A stretch of DNA of 64,000 nt from DATKLL01 sp035542475 (GTDB taxonomy: Bacteria > Desulfobacterota > Syntrophia > Syntrophales > UBA2185). The notes beneath the pieces were generated by a model. It did not search any database. It saw nothing but the letters and a program-made list of their open reading frames with translations, and was not told the DNA's origin. Location of the stretch: NCBI GenBank assembly GCA_035542475.1, contig DATKLL010000148.1:14943-78942 (forward strand), written 5' to 3'. The first letter of the stretch is position 1; the number at the start of each line of letters is the position of its first letter. A program made the translations under genes and the position numbers. Shown here piece after piece: positions 53,683-63,556 of this stretch.

Positions 53683-54201
53683 TTATCTCTCGATGGTGTT
53701 ATCTATAGAGACTTCAACCCTCCTGTTTTTCTGTCTTCCTTCCGCGGTTGCATTGTGCTCAATAGGCTTGGAAGATCCAAAACCCTTTGCCGTTAGCCTG
53801 GAGCTTTTAATACCGAATTTGGTTGCCATGATCTTTTTTACCGCTTCTGCACGCTTCTGGGAAAGGTTAAGATTGTATTCCTTTCCCCCGACATTATCTG
53901 TATGACCTTCAATGATGATCTTCATATCGGGATACTTTTTCATTATTTCGGCGACACTCTGAATGTCTTTATAATATTTTGGCTTTACGACTGCTCTACC
54001 GTAATCAAACTCGACATTAAGTGTGGCTCGACCTTTCTTAAGCAGATTCAATTCACTCTCAGGCGCTTTCTTCATCTCCTCTACTGGTGCTGGTGGCGGT
54101 GGCGGCGCTTCGGTTGGACCGGCCTTCTGTGTGGCGCACCCAATTAACAACGCTAATACAAAGAATGGAAATAGACGCTTGAAAATGTTTTTTCTGGACA
54201 T
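53683..54201 (-). CDS. OmpA/Pal-like peptidoglycan-associated lipoprotein
   Basis: From ATG 54201 (after GGAGGAG) this is a 172-residue lipoprotein: lipobox LLIGC (about Cys22), a Pro-rich linker (EAPPPPPAPVEEM), and an OmpA domain with IIIEGHTDNVGGKEYNLNLS and RRVEVSI. It ties the outer membrane to peptidoglycan. No tol genes are nearby. Confidence 0.93.
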   Translation of the reverse strand: MSRKNIFKRLFPFFVLALLIGCATQKAGPTEAPPPPPAPVEEMKKAPESELNLLKKGRATLNVEFDYGRAVVKPKYYKDIQSVAEIMKKYPDMKIIIEGHTDNVGGKEYNLNLSQKRAEAVKKIMATKFGIKSSRLTAKGFGSSKPIEHNATAEGRQKNRRVEVSIDNTIER

Positions 54202-54598
54202 TTCTCCTCCTTTCAAAAGCTTTTTTGCGATTCTGCGTCATCCGCGACAAGTCATTATTGAATCAAGCTTAATTATTCCAGATTATTCCAGATTATTCCC
54301 GGATTATCCCAGAGGGGAAAAGTTAAATGATCTATAAAAATGCCAGAGTTTTTGGAAGAAGATGGATACAATATCAACTGGAATAAATCAACTTGTAAAT
54401 GTGAAAGGTAATTGCGCTAAATTACAAAAACCTGCTGCTTTCCACCAATCACACACTGGCTTGCGCTGGAATTGGGGATCGAATTTCTTTGAAACAAATC
54501 CCACAGAATTGCCCTAATGACTTTGAGGTGAGGAAATCGCGCGAGATTTTTCCGATGTATATTTAAATGAACCCGTCCCCGATTATTCGGACGTCCTG
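54202..54598. other. Gap with short repeats
   Basis: The segment 54275-54315 has three tandem ATTATTCC-type units (ATTATTCCAG, ATTATTCCAG, ATTATTCCCG). Around 54570 CCCGTCCCCGATTATTCGG resembles the repeat ends at 30.41 kb. No gene is seen. Confidence 0.4.
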
Positions 54599-55873
54599 CT
54601 AAGTCATAGCGTAAGGCCGTGCTGCTTTCCATGCTTGCATGGTTTCATGAAGCCATTCGTTAAGTTCCTTAACGACGTAAAATTTAGGGTAAAGCAGAGT
54701 GTCTCCCGGGTAAATCAGGCCGTCTTCAATCGCGAATTTTGCCAAAGGAGTATTCGGATAGATCCGAATGCCTATAGTAATCTTAAGGTTGTCCAGTTGA
54801 AGTGAGTCGGCAAAGTCAAGACTTTCTTTAACAGTTTCTTTCGTCTCACTGGGCCCTCCTAACATCAGAAAACCCCATCGCCGAATTCCGTTTTTTTTGA
54901 GAACATCTGAAGCTCTTCTGACGTGGGCCGGTCTGAATTTCTTGTTCATTATGTGCAGGATGTTTTCGGAGCCGCTTTCGAAGCCGAGACTGACTTCCAA
55001 GCAACCAGATCTGGACATAAGAGCAATTAATTCCTCATTGGTTTTTCCCGGGTAATAAATGCACCGCCACAAAATTTTTAGCCCGTGCTCGATGATTCCT
55101 TGACAGATCCTTCGCGCGTAGGAGGGGGGAACATTGAAAATATTGTCCACAAAATAGAAACGCTCAAAACCCGCATCGACGTGCTTGGCAATGGCCCCGA
55201 TTACGGGATCGGGACTGCGTTTCCGGAGTGCGCAACCCTCAATCATAAATGTGGAACAATAGCTGCAGTTTAGTGGGCAACCGCGCCGGGTCTGAAAGGG
55301 CATCCAAATTTCCCGCTTGTCAAAGACGGTGGTGGACGAGATACCTGCATCCGGCAGCGGCATGATGTCCAAGTTTTGTACGAATTCTCTCGGACCCTGG
55401 AGACCCTTGCCTCTCAGGAAGAGACCAGGCGTCCCTGAAAAGGGGACACCCTTTTGAATCCGATCAAGAAGAAGAGGAAACGCCCTCTCCCCTTCACCCT
55501 GAATCCCCATGTCGGCCTCCAGGTAATCAAGCGCACTTTCAGGGTACATGCTGTAGCCCGCACCCCCGAGGACCAGTGGCGCATTCGATGCAGCACGGCA
55601 GTCGCATACAACTTCTTTGATCGGGGGCAGCAGGAATTTCGGGTTGTCCATGTTCTGGTCGTCTATATTCCGAACGGATATTCCTATGACTTCCGGCCTA
55701 TAATCTTTGATTTCTTTTGTGAGGGATATCCCATGATATTCCTCTGTCATGAGGTCGAGCAACTTTATCTCATGCCCTGCCTCACGAGCTGCTACCCCCA
55801 CGCAATTCAGCCCCAGCGGGAGGGGTAGAATGTTCATTTGTTCAGTATTTGCGGAGACCAGGAGAACTCTCAT
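54599..55873 (-). CDS. B12-binding domain radical SAM protein
   Basis: This 424-residue protein has an N-terminal cobalamin-binding-like Rossmann domain (about 1-150; LPLGLNCVGVAAREAGHEIK) and a radical SAM barrel with RRGCPLNCSYCSTFMIEG and VSLGFESGSENIL. Such enzymes methylate or rearrange unactivated carbons, often in lipid or natural-product synthesis. It is isolated, so the substrate is unknown. Confidence 0.93.
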   Translation of the reverse strand: MRVLLVSANTEQMNILPLPLGLNCVGVAAREAGHEIKLLDLMTEEYHGISLTKEIKDYRPEVIGISVRNIDDQNMDNPKFLLPPIKEVVCDCRAASNAPLVLGGAGYSMYPESALDYLEADMGIQGEGERAFPLLLDRIQKGVPFSGTPGLFLRGKGLQGPREFVQNLDIMPLPDAGISSTTVFDKREIWMPFQTRRGCPLNCSYCSTFMIEGCALRKRSPDPVIGAIAKHVDAGFERFYFVDNIFNVPPSYARRICQGIIEHGLKILWRCIYYPGKTNEELIALMSRSGCLEVSLGFESGSENILHIMNKKFRPAHVRRASDVLKKNGIRRWGFLMLGGPSETKETVKESLDFADSLQLDNLKITIGIRIYPNTPLAKFAIEDGLIYPGDTLLYPKFYVVKELNEWLHETMQAWKAARPYAMT

Positions 55874-56098
55874 AAAGTTTGAATCCGTCAGAATTCTGGG
55901 AACAGTCTACTTAATTACAGCAAAATAAAAAGACAATGTTTCCACCAATATTTATTTCATGATATTCTCAACTATATCAAAGTATTTGTTAGTAAGTGTA
56001 ATGTTCAACTGAGTATAATATGTAAAGTCGGTCTTATTGAGAAAATATTTTTATTACTTCGCCCATTTCCCTAAATATTTTATCTCCGGACGATATCA

Positions 56099-56125
56099 TA
56101 AAAAAGCCCTCCAAGAAGAGGGCTT
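56099..56125 (-). terminator. Terminator of smc
   Basis: On the minus strand AAGCCCTC / GAGGGCTT (8 bp perfect) with a six-base loop is followed by TTTTTT. It lies 56 bases after the smc stop. A GTCAT-type repeat piece sits between them. Confidence 0.88.
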
Positions 56126-56139
56126 CCAAACTCTTACCC

Positions 56140-56176
56140 TTCGACAAGCTCAGGGTGACATTTCTTGTCATTTCAC
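56140..56176. repeat. GTCAT-type repeat fragment
   Basis: CCTTCGACAAGCTCAGGGTG followed by ACATTTCTTGTCATTTC resembles the GACAAGCTCAG arm at 16.59 kb. It is a partial copy. Confidence 0.6.
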
Positions 56177-56181
56177 AGGAA

Positions 56182-59100
56182 CTAGTTCAGGGCAACGGAT
56201 ACCATCGTGGAAATACCCTGTTTTTGCATGGTAATGCCAAACAGATATTCGGCAACCTCCATTGTCTTCTTGTTGTGGGTAACCATGATTATCTGAGAAC
56301 CTGCCGAGATATCTTTGACAAGGTTATTAAACAGGAATATGTTTGCATCATCAAGAGCGGCGTCAACTTCATCTAAGACCACAAAGGGCACCGGCCGATA
56401 TAGCAGAATCGCAAAAATCAAGGCAATGGCAGCGAGGGACTTTTCACCACCGGATAATAAACTTATACTCTGCGCTCGTTTTCCTGGAATAAGTATGTCG
56501 ATATCCACGCCCGTCTCCAGCAGGTCTTCGCTGTCTGTCAGTCTCAGCTCACCCCTGCCTCCCGGGAATATCCTGCTGAACACTTCCTGGAAACATTTGT
56601 TGACTGCCTCAAAAGTCTCCGCAAATCGCTTCCGGGATTCAATATTTATTTTTGTTATCGTCTTCTGGAGCGCATCCATCGAAGCATTAAGGTCTGATAC
56701 CTGGCCCGTAAGAAATTCAAAACGCTCTTTCAATTGCTCATACTCACTGAGCGCCAGCAGATTTACTTCACCGAAATTTTCCACGAACTTTCTGTTTTTT
56801 TCGAGTCGGCCGCTTAGTTCCTGTACAGCCTGCTCATCAATTCTCTGAAATTCGGGGACCAACGCCTGTAAGTCCACATAATATTTTTCTTCCACGCCCT
56901 TTTTCAAGCTATCCATCTGGAAAGAGTACTCGCGATATGTCATCTCCAGTTCACCGGATTCCTTGACTACTTCGTCGAGGGTTTTTTTAACCTCCCGGAG
57001 ATCCGTCTCACGGTTTCTCAATAAAGCCTCCCTTTCCTGCTGCAATCTCTTAACCTCTGAGAGAGTCTCTTCCATGGCTTCATGATCCGAGGACAGGCTT
57101 TCCAGGAGATCCTGTTCAGCCGAAATTTGACTGGTTATATCCTCAACTTCGTGTTCACTATTCTTCAGTTCGCCGATCCTGACATCGATTTCACGGATCG
57201 TATCCGTCCTGTCGGCTTCCAGTCTGTCTATAGCCTTAAGATCGGCATTTCTCTTTTCTTCAAGGGAGGCCAGATGAACCTTTTCCCTGGTAAGACATTC
57301 TTCATGTTCTTCTGCCTTCACCTTCAGTGCATCCCATTTTTCTTGGAGAGAAGATATGGCATGGTTGATTTTTTCTTCTTCAGCATCAGAGGAAGCGATT
57401 CCTTCCTTTATCATCTTGATCTCTTCCAAAGCGTTATCTTCCTCAGACTGAAGACTCTCACAACTGAAATCGATGATTTTTATTCTCTGCTCGATCCCCT
57501 TTATTTCAGATTCATATCTTTCGACATCTTTCCGCTTGCTGTTGACCCGTAGCTCAAGATCGCGGATCTCTGATTTTAGCTGAAGTAATTCTTCTTCCCA
57601 TTGCAGTATACGTGATGCTGCTTCTTTTTTCCTTTCAGTTTCCTCTTCAAGCAGCGTATTTAACCGGTCAACTTCTTCGTCGAGTTCGGCGATCTCCCGC
57701 TTAATACGGAGGAGACTCTTTTCACCGTTTGTCCTGCTTCCGCCCGTTAACACTCCATGCGGATTAATAACGTCACCTTCCGATGTAACGAACGTGCCCC
57801 TGAAACCGTTTCGCTCCCATAGAGAGATACCACTTGATAGGTTCGGTATTAACAGTACATCCCCCAAAAGATAGTCGGCTATTTTTTCAAAGCCCTGATG
57901 GACATTAACCATGTCAATAAGCCTGACCGCCCCCCTGAGATGCTCTGCCTCAGAGTTCGAGGCATTATTTCTGACTTCAAGCGGGACAAAGCTCCCCCTT
58001 CCGGACGAAGAACTCTTCAGATAGTCGATTGCCTTTACGCCGTCTTTCTGGCTCTTGACTACTATATACTGGAGCTTCTCGCCCAGGACAGACTCAACAG
58101 CCGTTTCGTAATCCTTGGGGACATCGATAACATCCGCAACCAGCCCGAGGAAGGTCTCACCGGGCGGCAAATCGAAATTACCGACCTTCCCTGCTTTCAT
58201 AATTGACTTTGTGCCTTCACTACACCAGGCATAGTTTTCCTGTAACTCTCGCAATGATGTAAGCCGCGACGATTTTTTCCCCGTCTTTTCCTTTTTCCCC
58301 GAGATATCCTCTTCAATCACCTGCAGGTCATTTTTTACTTTTTCCAGCTCATGGGAAGCAGTATTTGCTTTACTCCCCAGATCACTCAGTGTCTCTTCAT
58401 CCGCTTTCAGCCCCGACATCAAGTCATCGAGATTTTCGCGGGCAGCGGCAAGGCTTTCCTTGTTTTCATTTATTTCCCGGATGTCCCTCTCTTTTCTTTT
58501 CCTGATATCCTCAATTCCCTTTGTGAAACCGGTCAGCGTATTTTTTAATCTTGCCTTCTCCGTAACAATCTCGATAAACCCCGCCTTCTTTCCTTCAAGT
58601 TCTGTTTGGACGGATCTGGCCGCTGCCTTGTGTTCTTCAAGAGCCGACTGGTTTTGAAGGACACTATTTCTGACACTCTGAATCTCCTCACCGGATTTGC
58701 TCGTCAACATGTTAAGGGCATCCACCTCTTTACTCAAGCTTTCCTGCCGCAAACGGAGTGATTCTATTTCCGAAGAATTTTTCGATTTTTGTGAAGCTAT
58801 ATCTTTTATTTTATCCTTAAGATGTTCTACCCCCTGTTCCTTGATGTTGATCGAGTTTCTGATGTCGTAGAGTTTTTCCTGGTATTCCGAAACGGATGTT
58901 TCATTTTCAAGGACTTCCGCTTTTATCCCTTCGATTGAAGCTTCAAGCTCATTCAGTTTCGTCCTTACTTCCAGATCTCTCTTAGCAAGCTCGTCACGCG
59001 TTTTCCCCAGTGCTTCCTTTTGTCCGGATATATCTGTGTACGTCTGAAGCGCCAGCGTCAACTCTGTCTCTTTGATTTCCTTCTTTAAGGTCTTGTATTG

Positions 59101-59748
59101 CTCCGCTCTCTTGGCCTGCCTGGATACCGCATTAAGTTGAGATTTTACCTCTCTGATTATATCATTCAAGCGAACTATGTTCAGCCTCGTTGCCTCCATC
59201 TTCCTGGAAGCCGATTCTTTTCTAACTTTATATTTCGATATTCCCGCGGCGTCTTCAATGAACTGCCTTCTGTCTTCGGGCTTTGCCTCTACAAGATTGG
59301 CGACACTGTTCTGTTCCACGAGAGAATAAGTTCTGACCCCGGTTCCCGTACTCATAAAAAAGTCCCTGACATCGATCAGCCTGCAGGGAATCTTGTTTAT
59401 GGCGTATTCGCTTTCGCCTTCCCGGAAGAGTCTCCTCGAAATCATAACTTCGCTGCATTCTTCATACGCCCCGGGGAATTTACGACCGTTGCAGTCCAGG
59501 ATCATCGATACTTCCGTCATGCCGATGGGGGCAGCATTTTCAGCGCCGTGAAAGATGACATCGTCCATCTTTTTTCCGCGCAATGATTTAACCCTCTGTT
59601 CGCCCATTACCCAGCGGATCGCATCAACGATGTTGCTCTTCCCGCATCCGTTAGGACCAACAACCGCGGATATGCCTTTAGAAAAATCGATGGCAATTTT
59701 GTCCCGGAAAGATTTAAATCCGGTTACTTCCAGTCTCTTCAGTCTCAT
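56182..59748 (-). CDS. smc: Chromosome condensation ATPase SMC
   Basis: This 1188-residue protein has the full SMC layout: an N-terminal Walker A (GPNGCGKSNIVDAIRWVMGE), long coiled coils (about 170-500 and 680-1020), a hinge near 520-630 (YAWCSEGTKSIMKAGKVGNF and GGSRTNGEKS flank it), and the C-terminal signature LLSGGEKSLAAIALIFAILL with Walker B PFVVLDEVDAALDDAN. It loops and compacts DNA with ScpA/B. ScpA/B are not in this window. It is transcribed alone. Confidence 0.97.
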   Translation of the reverse strand: MRLKRLEVTGFKSFRDKIAIDFSKGISAVVGPNGCGKSNIVDAIRWVMGEQRVKSLRGKKMDDVIFHGAENAAPIGMTEVSMILDCNGRKFPGAYEECSEVMISRRLFREGESEYAINKIPCRLIDVRDFFMSTGTGVRTYSLVEQNSVANLVEAKPEDRRQFIEDAAGISKYKVRKESASRKMEATRLNIVRLNDIIREVKSQLNAVSRQAKRAEQYKTLKKEIKETELTLALQTYTDISGQKEALGKTRDELAKRDLEVRTKLNELEASIEGIKAEVLENETSVSEYQEKLYDIRNSINIKEQGVEHLKDKIKDIASQKSKNSSEIESLRLRQESLSKEVDALNMLTSKSGEEIQSVRNSVLQNQSALEEHKAAARSVQTELEGKKAGFIEIVTEKARLKNTLTGFTKGIEDIRKRKERDIREINENKESLAAARENLDDLMSGLKADEETLSDLGSKANTASHELEKVKNDLQVIEEDISGKKEKTGKKSSRLTSLRELQENYAWCSEGTKSIMKAGKVGNFDLPPGETFLGLVADVIDVPKDYETAVESVLGEKLQYIVVKSQKDGVKAIDYLKSSSSGRGSFVPLEVRNNASNSEAEHLRGAVRLIDMVNVHQGFEKIADYLLGDVLLIPNLSSGISLWERNGFRGTFVTSEGDVINPHGVLTGGSRTNGEKSLLRIKREIAELDEEVDRLNTLLEEETERKKEAASRILQWEEELLQLKSEIRDLELRVNSKRKDVERYESEIKGIEQRIKIIDFSCESLQSEEDNALEEIKMIKEGIASSDAEEEKINHAISSLQEKWDALKVKAEEHEECLTREKVHLASLEEKRNADLKAIDRLEADRTDTIREIDVRIGELKNSEHEVEDITSQISAEQDLLESLSSDHEAMEETLSEVKRLQQEREALLRNRETDLREVKKTLDEVVKESGELEMTYREYSFQMDSLKKGVEEKYYVDLQALVPEFQRIDEQAVQELSGRLEKNRKFVENFGEVNLLALSEYEQLKERFEFLTGQVSDLNASMDALQKTITKINIESRKRFAETFEAVNKCFQEVFSRIFPGGRGELRLTDSEDLLETGVDIDILIPGKRAQSISLLSGGEKSLAAIALIFAILLYRPVPFVVLDEVDAALDDANIFLFNNLVKDISAGSQIIMVTHNKKTMEVAEYLFGITMQKQGISTMVSVALN

Positions 59749-59967
59749 TTTCTTACAGTCCGGTGTAAATTAAAATCTTTTCTGCAGATTTAGTGCAAAA
59801 AAAGACCACGCCCATAAAATTTTGTGAATTCTAACAAAATAAATATGTCTTGTAAAGAAAAAATACAACTAAATGTATTCAATTTTTTTTGACCCCCAAT
59901 ATATTGTATTGATCATCTTTCCCGGATTATCACTGTATTAAATGTTAACAAACATGGTATAAACATC

Positions 59968-59998
59968 CCCCTGTATCCCCCCTTGAAAAGGGGGATTT
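59968..59998. repeat. CCCCC/GGGGG palindromic repeat
   Basis: TCCCCCCTTGAAAAGGGGGA is an inverted repeat preceded by CATCCCCCTGTA. Such C/G blocks are a frequent dispersed repeat in Deltaproteobacteria. It lies between the divergent smc and DUF2007 genes. Confidence 0.5.
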
Positions 59999-60048
59999 AT
60001 AAAGTATTCGTTCGGATAGAGAGATTTCTTACGAGCAGGTAATAAACG

Positions 60049-60297
60049 ATGATTGATGAGGAAAAATGGGGGGTAGCCTGCAAGGCATCAGGCATAACAA
60101 ACGCAAAAATAGTTTCCGGAAGACTGGAAACGGAAGGCATCCCCACCAAATTGAAATATGAAGCCGTCGGAGCCATTTACGCAATAACGATTAACGGCCT
60201 TGGCGAAGTCAAGATTATGGTTCCTGAAAGCCTACTGGATAAGGCCCGTGAAGTCCTGTCTCAATCGTATGACGACAAAGACATTGATTGGGAGTGA
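60049..60297 (+). CDS. DUF2007-like small protein
   Basis: This 82-residue protein has the alpha/beta pattern of the putative signal-transducing DUF2007 family: an N-terminal strand-helix (NAKIVSGRLETEGIPTKLKY) and VKIMVPESLLDKAREVLSQS. No function is known. GAGCAGG precedes the ATG. Confidence 0.75.
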   Translation: MIDEEKWGVACKASGITNAKIVSGRLETEGIPTKLKYEAVGAIYAITINGLGEVKIMVPESLLDKAREVLSQSYDDKDIDWE

Positions 60298-60375
60298 TCC
60301 TGCTGAATTAGGGACTCAGTTCATAAACCATGAAGATTTTTCCTCAAAGATGTTAGTGTCGTTTCCCATAAATTA

Positions 60376-60455
60376 TTGTCATATCGATCGAAGGGAGATA
60401 TCTTAGATCTCTACTGTCAGTCGGTACAAGATTTCTCGTTTCACTCGAAATGACA
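60376..60455. repeat. GTCAT-type repeat
   Basis: It begins TTGTCATATCGATCGAAGGG and ends TTCTCGTTTCACTCGAAATG ACA, so TGTCAT and ATGACA ends are inverted. The interior GAGATATCTTAGATCTC can form a hairpin. Confidence 0.7.
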
Positions 60456-60508
60456 CCATTGTAAAATCATTAATGAGATACGAAAATAGGCATTCGGAAC
60501 AGTAATGA

Positions 60509-60637
60509 TCAATTTTCCATTATTTGATAAAGCTTTTTTTCATACAACGCGTCCATGGCCTTAGATTCTACAAACGGCTTTCCCTTGCACATAAAAATAT
60601 CAAATTCAGGGTAACATGGTTCAAGGGAATCCAGAAT
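60509..60637 (-). pseudogene. C-terminal gene fragment cut by a repeat
   Basis: The minus-strand frame KILDSLEPCYPEFDIFMCKG then KPFVESKAMDALYEKKLYQI ends in a stop. Its codon use looks coding, but there is no start: a GTCAT repeat lies directly upstream. Family not recognised. Confidence 0.4.
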
Positions 60638-60639
60638 TT

Positions 60640-60712
60640 TTTAAAGATATAGATTCCGGATCAAGTCCGGAATGACACTTATATATTATTTTCTCGGGAA
60701 TGACGGGCCTCA
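60640..60712. repeat. GTCAT-type repeat
   Basis: GATTCCGGATCAAGTCCGGA AATGACAC then TTCTCGGGAATGACGGG shares both ends with the 6.13-6.24 kb copy, in the opposite sense. Confidence 0.7.
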
Positions 60713-60745
60713 GGATTAATGTAAAGAGGCGTTAGACACAATGTA

Positions 60746-61756
60746 TCAGAATAATCCATCAAGGGGTGTATTGCAACGGGGACAGCTTGTGCCTTTCAGA
60801 TTAAGACGTTCGATATAAAAGCCGTAACGGTCTATGAGATGCTCCCCGCAGTTCGAGCACCTGGTATCTTCACCTTCATCTCCCGGTACATTGCCGCTGT
60901 ATATATATTTCAAACCTTTCGCCTTTCCTATTTCAACAGCCTTGTGGATTGTCGCTACGGGCGTAGGCGGTAAATCAGTCAGTTCGTACTGGGGATGGAA
61001 ACGGCTTACATGCCATGGTGTTTCTGCACCCAGAGAATAAATGAATCCAGCGATCTGACGGAGCTCATCATCATTGTCATTTAAGGTGGGAATCAAAAGC
61101 GTGGTTATCTCCACCCAAATTCCCAGCGATTTCATCTTTTTCAGACTGTCAAGAACCGGCTGGAGACGCGCCCCGCATCTCCTCCTGTAGAATTCATCGC
61201 TGAACGACTTCAAGTCTACATTTGCCGCGTGGAGGTATGGTGATATCGTATCGAGGGCTTCCGCCGTCATGAATCCGTTTGTTACGAAGACATTCTTCAG
61301 ACCTTTATCACTGGCAATCCGGGCTATCTCATAAGCAAATTCGAAATATATAGTCGGTTCCGTATAGGTATAGGAAATGGTTTTTGATCCCGTCTTGAGG
61401 GCCCTCTCCACAACATCAGCGGGCGCAACATCTCTTCCCATGATTCTCCCGTTCTCCCTGGGTATCTGGGAGATTTCATGGTTCTGACAGAATATACAGC
61501 GAAAATTACAGCCTACCGTTGCGATGGAAAATGACTTCGATCCCGGATATACATGAAAGAGGGGCTTCTTTTCGACAGGATCAACATTCTCCGCGATCAT
61601 CTTCCCGTAAACCAGGCTGTAAAGAGTGCCGTTTCTGTTCTCCCTGACCCCGCAAATGCCCCGCTTATCGGGTTTAATCTTGCAATGGTGTGCGCAGAGG
61701 TAACATCTTACCTGGCTGTCTTCTGTTTTTTCATACAGCATTGCTTCCCTGGTCAT
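60746..61756 (-). CDS. amrS: AmmeMemoRadiSam system radical SAM enzyme AmrS
   Basis: This 336-residue protein has an N-terminal Cys-rich zone (CYLCAHHCKIKPDKRGICGV), the radical SAM motif VGCNFRCIFCQNHEISQ, and a C-terminal zinc-type CSNCGEHLIDRYG and CPRCN. The pattern is that of PflA-like AmrS enzymes. These work with AMMECR1 and Memo proteins, which are not in this window. It overlaps the methyltransferase stop by four bases. Confidence 0.95.
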   Translation of the reverse strand: MTREAMLYEKTEDSQVRCYLCAHHCKIKPDKRGICGVRENRNGTLYSLVYGKMIAENVDPVEKKPLFHVYPGSKSFSIATVGCNFRCIFCQNHEISQIPRENGRIMGRDVAPADVVERALKTGSKTISYTYTEPTIYFEFAYEIARIASDKGLKNVFVTNGFMTAEALDTISPYLHAANVDLKSFSDEFYRRRCGARLQPVLDSLKKMKSLGIWVEITTLLIPTLNDNDDELRQIAGFIYSLGAETPWHVSRFHPQYELTDLPPTPVATIHKAVEIGKAKGLKYIYSGNVPGDEGEDTRCSNCGEHLIDRYGFYIERLNLKGTSCPRCNTPLDGLF

Positions 61757-62526
61757 TTCGTTATCTCCCTCACAATGCCGGGGGCAGGCTTTCTTGGAGG
61801 CTCTATCTTAAACGGTTCCTTGATGACATCCTGAAGCGCCCTGTAGGTAAAGGTCACGGGGAACGACATGCCCAAAAAGGCCCCGAAGGGATTTTTCATT
61901 ATCGGGATTGTCTCCTCAACGCCGGTCGCAAATGTATACCACCGATGGGGCAGGAAGATGACGCTTCCCCACTGGGTATGGACACCCTGAAGCTGGTTCC
62001 TGACCATGCCGGTCAACTGGCCAATATGGAAAAACCGGGCCCTTTTATATATGGATGGACAGCCCAGCCGGTCATACTTCCAGCGCGTTCCTGCTATGGA
62101 TAATCTGTTTGTCCCTCCCAGGAAGATCCTTCCCCGGCAAACCCTGATGGCTTCACATATCGCCTTCTGAGGATCATCCAGGAATTCGAGAGAACTGATC
62201 ATGGTAACGATGTCAAATTCATTATCGGAGAAAGGTAAATCTTCAGCTTTTCCCAGATAGAGATCCGCACCATTTCCCAGCTTCTTTTTTGCAACATCCA
62301 ACATGCAGGATGACGAATCAATGCCTGTGACATCGCACCCTTTTTTCATGAAAAGGAGGAGGTGTTCACCGGTCCCGCAGCCTACATCCAAAACTTTTTC
62401 ACCTACCCTGGGTGCGATAAGGTCGAGGATCAGACTCTTTTCTCTCCCGTCTATATAACGACCAACAGGTGATTTGAGCCAGTCATCATAAGATCCGGCG
62501 ATTTCTTCACTGTTGAAGACCATCAA
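61753..62526 (-). CDS. SAM-dependent methyltransferase
   Basis: This 257-residue class I methyltransferase has VLDVGCGTGEHLLLFMKKGC, VTGIDSSSCMLDVAKKKLG and FDIVTMISSLEFLDDP, as in the UbiE/BioC-type Methyltransf_11 family. It sits between amrS and moaA (gap of 17 bases to moaA), so it may act with the AmrS system. The substrate is unknown. Confidence 0.9.
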   Translation of the reverse strand: MMVFNSEEIAGSYDDWLKSPVGRYIDGREKSLILDLIAPRVGEKVLDVGCGTGEHLLLFMKKGCDVTGIDSSSCMLDVAKKKLGNGADLYLGKAEDLPFSDNEFDIVTMISSLEFLDDPQKAICEAIRVCRGRIFLGGTNRLSIAGTRWKYDRLGCPSIYKRARFFHIGQLTGMVRNQLQGVHTQWGSVIFLPHRWYTFATGVEETIPIMKNPFGAFLGMSFPVTFTYRALQDVIKEPFKIEPPRKPAPGIVREITK

Positions 62527-62543
62527 ACATTCCCCATTTCACA

Positions 62544-63536
62544 TCATCCGCCAATGTAAGACATATCTGTCATACACTTCTTTCTATGACTTTCATCGCA
62601 GGAAATATCATGCTGCAAAGGCTTTTGGGTTATTGCCCCTTTTATGAGACCTGTCAGGTCAGCATCACTACAGCCGTCCCGCAGCGGTTTTTTCAGATCG
62701 ACTTCTTCATCTGAAAGCAGGCATACCCGGAGGTGCCCATCTGCCGTAAGCCGGAGCCGATTGCATGCATGGCAGAATTTGTGACTCAAGGGGCTTATAA
62801 ACCCTATCTCTCCCGCACTCCCGGTAATCCTGTATATCTGCGCCGGTCCGTCGAGGGTATTTCTTCTTCCATTGACAGGTTCGAGAGGGTAACTTCTGCC
62901 GATGATTTCCCTAATGACTGTGTTGGATATGTATTGATTGTCAGGATCGAGGGCAACCTGCCCGATGGTCATAAATTCGATAAATCTGATCTGGAAAGGA
63001 TCAAGCATACTGAGCTTTGCAAAGTCCAGTAATTCATCGTCGTTGAATCCTTTTATAGCCACGGTATTGATTTTAATCGGCGCGAAACCTATTCTGCGTA
63101 CCTCCGCTATACCCGCCAGTACTGAGCTCAGGTCACCGCCTCTTGTTATGCGGGTATATTTCTCCGGGTTAAGGGAATCAAGGCTTATGTTAATCCTTTT
63201 TATGCCCGCGTAAAAAAGTTTGGCGGCGAAAGCCTCCAAGAGTGTCCCGTTAGTCGTCAGGCTGATATCGCTCAGACCTTCCAGGGATGAGAGTGAAGAA
63301 ATAAAATCAACAACACCGCGCCTCACCAGGGGCTCGCCACCGGTTATTCTAACCTTGCTGATCCCCATACTGACGGCGACGCGGACGATCCTCAATATTT
63401 CCTCATACCTCAGGATATCGTCATGTCCGATCTGAGATATTCCTTCCCTGGGCATGCAATATGTACAGCGGAGATTGCATCTGTCCGTAATAGAAATCCT
63501 CAGGTAATTAATCTCTCTGTTATATCCATCAAGCAT
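62544..63536 (-). CDS. moaA: GTP 3',8-cyclase MoaA (molybdenum cofactor synthesis)
   Basis: This 330-residue radical SAM enzyme carries out the first step of molybdopterin synthesis. It has the N-terminal cluster ITDRCNLRCTYCMPREG, RITGGEPLVRRG, the second cluster region FCHACNRLRLTADGHLRVCL, and a C-terminal Gly-Gly needed for activity. It would supply the cofactor of the formate dehydrogenase at 39.7 kb. Confidence 0.97.
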   Translation of the reverse strand: MLDGYNREINYLRISITDRCNLRCTYCMPREGISQIGHDDILRYEEILRIVRVAVSMGISKVRITGGEPLVRRGVVDFISSLSSLEGLSDISLTTNGTLLEAFAAKLFYAGIKRINISLDSLNPEKYTRITRGGDLSSVLAGIAEVRRIGFAPIKINTVAIKGFNDDELLDFAKLSMLDPFQIRFIEFMTIGQVALDPDNQYISNTVIREIIGRSYPLEPVNGRRNTLDGPAQIYRITGSAGEIGFISPLSHKFCHACNRLRLTADGHLRVCLLSDEEVDLKKPLRDGCSDADLTGLIKGAITQKPLQHDISCDESHRKKCMTDMSYIGG

Positions 63537-63556
63537 AGATCATGTACGATTAACAA

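Larger units (their letters stand above)
60298..60745. other. Repeat-rich gap
   Basis: No intact gene is seen. The stretch holds two GTCAT repeats and the gene fragment at 60509-60637. Confidence 0.5.

Noticed and set aside
56315..59586. Several plus-strand frames of 60-180 codons opposite smc
   Set aside because: They mirror the coiled-coil codons of smc and have no ribosome sites or families.
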